A DNA stretch of 64,000 nt from Actinophytocola sp963729115 (lineage in GTDB: Bacteria; Actinomycetota; Actinomycetes; Mycobacteriales; Pseudonocardiaceae): the NCBI GenBank assembly GCA_963729115.1, contig CAVSMR010000011.1, positions 496,001 to 560,000 of the forward strand, read 5' to 3'. The notes beneath the pieces were generated by a model. It had not been told where the DNA came from. It saw nothing but the letters and a program-made list of their open reading frames with translations, and ran no database searches. The translations under genes were made by a program, and so were the position numbers. Positions 60,327 through 64,000 of this stretch are shown here, piece after piece. The stretch's first letter is position 1. The number at the start of each line of letters is the position of its first letter.

Positions 60327-62155
60327 TGTGCGGCTTCGTCGGATGGCTGGACTTCTCCAGGGATCTTCGCCGCGCGGCGGACATCGTCGAGACGATGACC
60401 GACACGATGCACGACCGCGGTCCCGACGCGCGTGGCACGTGGCTGGGCCCGCACGCGGCGCTCGGGCACCGGCGCCTGGCCGTGATCGACATCGCGGGCG
60501 GCGCGCAGCCGATGGTGACCGAGGTGGGCCCGCGCCGCTCGCCGATCGCGCTGGCCTACGCCGGTGAGGTCTACAACTACCGCGAGCTGCGCACCGAGCT
60601 CCGCTCGCTCGGCCACGAGTTCCACACCAGCTCCGACACCGAGGTGCTGCTGCGCTCGTACGTCGAGTGGGGCGCGGGCTGCGTCGAGCGGCTCAACGGC
60701 ATGTTCGCGTTCGCCATCTGGGACTCGCTGCGCGAGGAGCTGGTGCTCGCCCGCGACCGGCTGGGCGTCAAGCCGCTGTACTACGCGCCGACGCCCGACG
60801 GGGTGCTGTTCGCCTCGGAGCCCAAGGGCATCCTCGCGAACCCGCTGTTCACCCCGCGGGTGTCGGTCGAGGCACTGCCGATCCTGCTCAACCCGCGGCT
60901 GGCGATGCCGGGCGAGACCCCGGTGGACGGCCTGTACGAGGTCAAGCCGGGCCACGTGCTGCGCGTCGACCGCCGCGGCTGCCACGAGTACCCGTACTGG
61001 CGGCTGGTGAGCCACGAGCACACCGACGACCTGGACACGACGGTCGGCACGATCCGCGAGCTGCTGGAGGACATCGTCGAGCGGCAGCTCGTCGCGGACG
61101 TGCCGCGGGCCGCGATGCTCTCCGGCGGGCTGGACTCCTCCGTGATGGCGGCGATGGCCGCGCGGATCCTGGCGCGCACCGGCGACGGGCCGCTGGTCAC
61201 CTACTCCGCGCAGTTCGACGACGAGGAGCGCGACTTCCGGCCGACGACGCTGCGCCCGGAACGGGACGGCCCGTACGCGGCGATCGCCGCCAAGCACATC
61301 GGGTCCGACCACGTCGAGGTGAACCTCAACGTCTCGGCGATGGCAGACGTCGCCCGGTTCGCCCGCCACGCGCGGGACCTGCCGAGCCTCGGGCAGTTCG
61401 ACACGTCCATGTACCTCGTGTTCGAGGCGCTGCGGGAACGCTCGACCGTCGCCCTGTCCGGGGAGGCCGCCGACGAGGTGTTCGGCGGCTACCCCTGGTT
61501 CCACGAGCCGGCGACCGCGTGGCGGGACACGTTCCCGTGGATGGGCGACGCACCGCAGCTGACCACCTGCCTCGCGCCGGACGTACGCGAGCTGCTGCGA
61601 CCGTCCGAAGTGGAGAAGGAGCGGTACGCCACGCTGCGCGCGCAGGCGCCGCGGCTGCCCGGCGAGGACCCGACCAACGCGCGGATGCGCGAGGTGCTGT
61701 GGTTCAGCCTGCACGGCCCGCTCTCGCACCTGCTCGACCGCAAGGACCGGATGAGCATGGCGGTCAGCCTCGAGGTGCGCGTGCCGTTCTGCGACCACCG
61801 GCTGCTGGAGTACATGTGGAACGTGCCGTGGTCGATGAAGGTGGCCGACGGGCGGGAGAAGAGCCTGCTGCGCATGGCGACCGCGGACCTGCTGCCGGAG
61901 GAGATCCTCCAGCGGCCCAAGAGCGCCTACCCGGCCACGCACGACCCGGCGCACGACCTCGCGACCCAGCTGTCGGTGCGCTCGCTGCTGTCCGACCGCT
62001 CCTCGCCCCTCGCGGGCCTGCTCGACCAGGAGCGGATCCTGGAGCTGATCGCGGGCGGCGGGCGGACGATGACGCACGCGAGCACCTCGCACCTGCTGAT
62101 CCCGTTCGTCGAGATCGACATCTGGCTGCGCGAGCAGGGACTCACGCTGCGGTGA
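60326..62155 (+). CDS. Asparagine-synthetase-like glutamine amidotransferase
   Basis: A 609-residue AsnB-type enzyme: it hydrolyses glutamine for ammonia, activates a carboxylate as an adenylate and forms an amide. Cys2 (MCGFVGW) is the glutaminase nucleophile, with HRRLAVID and YAGEVYNYRELR (Ala where AsnB usually has Asn-Gly). The synthetase half carries the PPi loop SGGLDSS near 267, SGEAADEVFGGY and RKDRMSMAVSLEVRVPF. Both halves look active. This separates it from beta-lactam synthetases, which lose Cys2. In clusters such enzymes amidate precursors (for example malonate to malonamate). It overlaps both neighbouring genes. Confidence 0.88.
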   Translation: MCGFVGWLDFSRDLRRAADIVETMTDTMHDRGPDARGTWLGPHAALGHRRLAVIDIAGGAQPMVTEVGPRRSPIALAYAGEVYNYRELRTELRSLGHEFHTSSDTEVLLRSYVEWGAGCVERLNGMFAFAIWDSLREELVLARDRLGVKPLYYAPTPDGVLFASEPKGILANPLFTPRVSVEALPILLNPRLAMPGETPVDGLYEVKPGHVLRVDRRGCHEYPYWRLVSHEHTDDLDTTVGTIRELLEDIVERQLVADVPRAAMLSGGLDSSVMAAMAARILARTGDGPLVTYSAQFDDEERDFRPTTLRPERDGPYAAIAAKHIGSDHVEVNLNVSAMADVARFARHARDLPSLGQFDTSMYLVFEALRERSTVALSGEAADEVFGGYPWFHEPATAWRDTFPWMGDAPQLTTCLAPDVRELLRPSEVEKERYATLRAQAPRLPGEDPTNARMREVLWFSLHGPLSHLLDRKDRMSMAVSLEVRVPFCDHRLLEYMWNVPWSMKVADGREKSLLRMATADLLPEEILQRPKSAYPATHDPAHDLATQLSVRSLLSDRSSPLAGLLDQERILELIAGGGRTMTHASTSHLLIPFVEIDIWLREQGLTLR

Positions 62156-63774
62156 GCCTGGCCGAGCTGACCCGGGAGTTCTGGGCGTGGCGCGACGCGA
62201 CCGTGCCGGACTCCTACGACGACATCACCCGGGTCGAGCGGCCGGCCGGCTGGCTGCCGGACTGGTCGCCCGGCGCCGTGACGGCGCGGCGCGGTGCCCT
62301 GGCCGCGTTCGCCGCGCGGTACCGGGCGCTGGAGTTGTCCGGCGAGCCCGTGGGCACGCAGGTCGACGGGCGGCTGCTCGGCTCGGCGCTCGCCCGGGTG
62401 CACTGGGAGCTCGACCTCGTGGCCGCGTGGCGGTACAACCCGCGGTTCTACGTCGACCAGGCGCTCGTCGGCGTCTACAACCTGCTGCTGGTCCCCGCGC
62501 CGGTCGACGCCGGGCGGGCCGCGGCGGTCACCGCGCTGCTGCGCCACGTCCCGGTCGTGCTCGACGCGGCGCGCGCCAACCTCGCGGGGCACGCCACCCG
62601 GCCGTTCGCGGAGTGCGCGCTGCGCGTGCTGGCGGACGCGGACGAGCGGCTGCGCACGGCGATGACCGCGCTCGCCACGCACGTGCCAGCCGAGGCGCGC
62701 GGCGCGCTGGCGGCGGCCGCCGCGGTGGCGGCCGGTGCCCTGGTGTCCTACCGGGACTGGCTCACCGCGCTGCTGCCGTCGTGCCGGCCGCCCACGCCGA
62801 TCGGACCGGCGGCGTTCGGGTACTTCCTGCACCGGGTGGCGCTGCTCCCCCACACCGCGGCGGAGCTGCGGGAGATGGGCAGCCAGGGCTGGGACCGTGC
62901 GGTGGCCACGGAGGCCGTCCTGCGCCGCCGCGTCCGGGCGGAGCCGCCGGTGCTGCCGGACGCGGACACCCAGCTCGCGGTCCAGCTCGCGGACGAGCGG
63001 GCCGTGCGCGGGTACTACGTCGAGCACGGGCTGCTGAGCCAGCCGGAGTCGTTGCGCCGCTACCGGTTCGACCACCTGCCCGCCTACCTGGCACCACTGA
63101 CGTGGCTGGGCGTCCCGCACCACGCGGCCGGACCGTCCCGTGTGGACGAAGCCGCGGTCCGCTACGTGCCGGCACCGCACGACGAGCTGCCCTACTTCCA
63201 GCTCGCGGACGCCCGCGACCCCCGGGTCGGCATCGCACACGAGGGCGCGCACGCCCAGCAGCTCGCGCTGTCGTGGGCGCATCCGAACCCGGTGCGCCGC
63301 CACTACTACGACTCGGCGGCCAACGAGGGCATCGCGTTCTACAACGAGGAGCTGCTGCTGCTCGCGGGGCTGTACGACGGGACGCCGGCGAGCGCGCGGT
63401 TCGTCGCCAACGCGATGCGGCTGCGCTGCCTGCGGGTGACGGTCGACATCGCGCTCGCGCTCGGCGACCTCGGCCTCGACGAGGCCGCGGACGTGCTGGC
63501 CACCTCGGTGCCGATGGACCGGCAGACGGCGTGGGAGGAGGCGGTGTTCTTCGCCGGCAACCCCGGCCAGGGGCTGAGCTTCCAGACCGGGAAGCTGCAG
63601 ATCCTCGACCTCCTGACGACCGCGGCCGGCCAGCTCGGCGACCGGTTCGACCTGCGGGCGTTCCACGACCGGCTGTGGCGCGAGGGCAACGTGCCGCTTG
63701 CGCTGCAGCGCTGGGAGCTGCTCGGCCGGCGCGACCATCTCGACCGCGCCGACCGGCTCGCCGGGACCGACTGA
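62152..63774 (+). CDS. DUF885-like putative zinc-dependent protein
   Basis: A 540-residue, mostly helical protein without signal peptide or membrane segment. HEGAH at residues 363-367, in AHEGAHAQQLALSWAHP, and a following Glu at 392 (AANEGIAFYNEE) give the HExxH...E set of a gluzincin metalloprotease, arranged as in the DUF885 family of bacterial proteins. It would bind zinc and may cleave a peptide or amide bond, for example a protecting group, or may have a new reaction. GTG at 62152 overlaps the amidotransferase stop by four bases. It is the last gene of the operon, and its stop codon lies inside a perfect 36-base palindrome. Confidence 0.65.
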   Translation: MSLAELTREFWAWRDATVPDSYDDITRVERPAGWLPDWSPGAVTARRGALAAFAARYRALELSGEPVGTQVDGRLLGSALARVHWELDLVAAWRYNPRFYVDQALVGVYNLLLVPAPVDAGRAAAVTALLRHVPVVLDAARANLAGHATRPFAECALRVLADADERLRTAMTALATHVPAEARGALAAAAAVAAGALVSYRDWLTALLPSCRPPTPIGPAAFGYFLHRVALLPHTAAELREMGSQGWDRAVATEAVLRRRVRAEPPVLPDADTQLAVQLADERAVRGYYVEHGLLSQPESLRRYRFDHLPAYLAPLTWLGVPHHAAGPSRVDEAAVRYVPAPHDELPYFQLADARDPRVGIAHEGAHAQQLALSWAHPNPVRRHYYDSAANEGIAFYNEELLLLAGLYDGTPASARFVANAMRLRCLRVTVDIALALGDLGLDEAADVLATSVPMDRQTAWEEAVFFAGNPGQGLSFQTGKLQILDLLTTAAGQLGDRFDLRAFHDRLWREGNVPLALQRWELLGRRDHLDRADRLAGTD

Positions 63775-63795
63775 GCCGGCTCAGTCGGTCCCGGC
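63760..63795. terminator. Perfect 36-base palindromic terminator at the cluster's right border
   Basis: A perfect palindrome (left arm begins GCCGGGACCGACTGA, centre GCCGGC) spans the stop codon of the zinc-protein gene and the gap to the convergent multicopper oxidase. It would act in both directions and is a good marker of the cluster's right end. Confidence 0.8.
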
Positions 63796-63806
63796 TGCCA
63801 GTGTCC

Positions 63807-64000
63807 TCAGGGGACGATCTCCAGCTGCGCCATCATGCCGAGCTCGGAGTGCTCGAGCATGTGGCAGTGGTAGACGTAGCGGCCGGTGAAGTCGCTGAAC
63901 GTCGCCTTCACCGTCACCGTCTCGCCGGGCCTGATCAGCACGGTGTCCTTGAAGCCGGACTCGCCCGCCAGCGGCGCGCCACCGTTGCGGCTCAGCACCT
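63807..64000 (-). CDS. Multicopper oxidase, C-terminal fragment
   Basis: The last 64 or so codons of a gene that continues past the right edge. YVYHCHMLEHSELGMM contains the T1/T3 copper ligands of multicopper oxidases (HCHxxxHxxxxM). Family members (laccase, CotA, CueO) are usually 450-550 residues and exported. The stop codon lies at 63807-63809. It is convergent with the precursor operon across the palindromic terminator, so it is probably outside the cluster. Confidence 0.85.
   Translation of the reverse strand, partial: VLSRNGGAPLAGESGFKDTVLIRPGETVTVKATFSDFTGRYVYHCHMLEHSELGMMAQLEIVP

Noticed and set aside
60326..62155. Beta-lactam synthetase, suggested by the nearby TPP enzyme as in clavulanate
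   Set aside because: Cys2 and the glutaminase residues are intact, and the TPP enzyme is the two-subunit ComDE type rather than the CEAS type.
17474..63774. Assignment as an azinomycin-type cluster (naphthoate PKS, Thr and Val units)
   Set aside because: The azabicycle genes expected for azinomycin are absent, and the malonyl hybrid module and precursor operon do not fit; the product is left unnamed.
1..64000. tRNA, rRNA, CRISPR arrays, riboswitches, insertion sequences
   Set aside because: I looked for clover-leaf ends, spaced direct repeats, transposase motifs and terminal repeats, and found none I could support.

Overview
The window is high-GC actinobacterial DNA. An EthA/EthR-type pair, a ParE/ParC-type topoisomerase pair, GTG/TTG starts and many 1-4 base stop/start overlaps fit the Pseudonocardiaceae (Amycolatopsis-like), but no marker fixes the genus. 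Roughly the first 17.5 kb looks like ordinary chromosome. From about 17.5 kb to 63.8 kb it is one biosynthetic gene cluster for a hybrid aryl-polyketide / nonribosomal peptide / polyketide product.

Chromosomal part (1-17,460). A ribose-type sugar ABC transporter is cut by the left edge. It is followed by a secreted amidohydrolase/dipeptidase-like protein, a methyltransferase, parC, and a parE interrupted by a 484-residue HNH-type intein in the EGDSA motif. Then come an SDR, a HAD hydrolase, a repeat-bearing membrane protein, an alpha/beta hydrolase coupled to an EthA-like monooxygenase, the divergent ethR, and a small HesB-like protein.

Aromatic-acid arm (17,474-29,908). A glycosyltransferase faces left. 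Rightwards run an acyl-CoA-dehydrogenase-like flavoprotein, a 14-helix MFS exporter, a SAM methyltransferase, an iterative type I PKS (KS-AT-DH-KR-ACP; 6-methylsalicylate/naphthoate type; frameshifted inside DH in this sequence) and an aryl-acid AMP ligase. Together they should make, tailor and activate a substituted benzoic or naphthoic acid.

Assembly line (minus strand, 55,409 down to 29,953). In transcription order: A(with a decayed methyltransferase insert)-PCP; C-A(Val-like code)-PCP; a 2556-residue protein with doubled condensation lobes, an A domain with the classical Thr code, and a second A-PCP; then, after a plus-strand methyltransferase and a minus-strand hydrolase and glycosyltransferase, KS-AT-ACP-C-A-PCP-TE and a second MFS exporter. 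The inferred chain is X1-Val-Thr-X2-malonate-X3, released by the TE.

Precursor operon (plus, 55,634-63,774). Seven nearly all overlapping genes encode a threonine/cysteate-synthase-like protein, a GNAT-fold transferase, alpha and beta subunits of a sulfopyruvate/phosphonopyruvate-type decarboxylase, a luciferase-like flavin monooxygenase, a glutamine-dependent asparagine-synthetase-like amidotransferase and a DUF885-like zinc protein. I recognise no known pathway with this set; it is the best candidate for undescribed chemistry here, probably an unusual amidated building block.

Strong hairpins close the convergent borders at 29.9, 41.8 and 63.8 kb. The right edge holds the C-terminus of a multicopper oxidase. 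No pathway regulator, deoxysugar genes, phosphopantetheinyl transferase, tRNA, rRNA, CRISPR or transposase was seen, so the cluster may extend beyond the window or rely on genes elsewhere.
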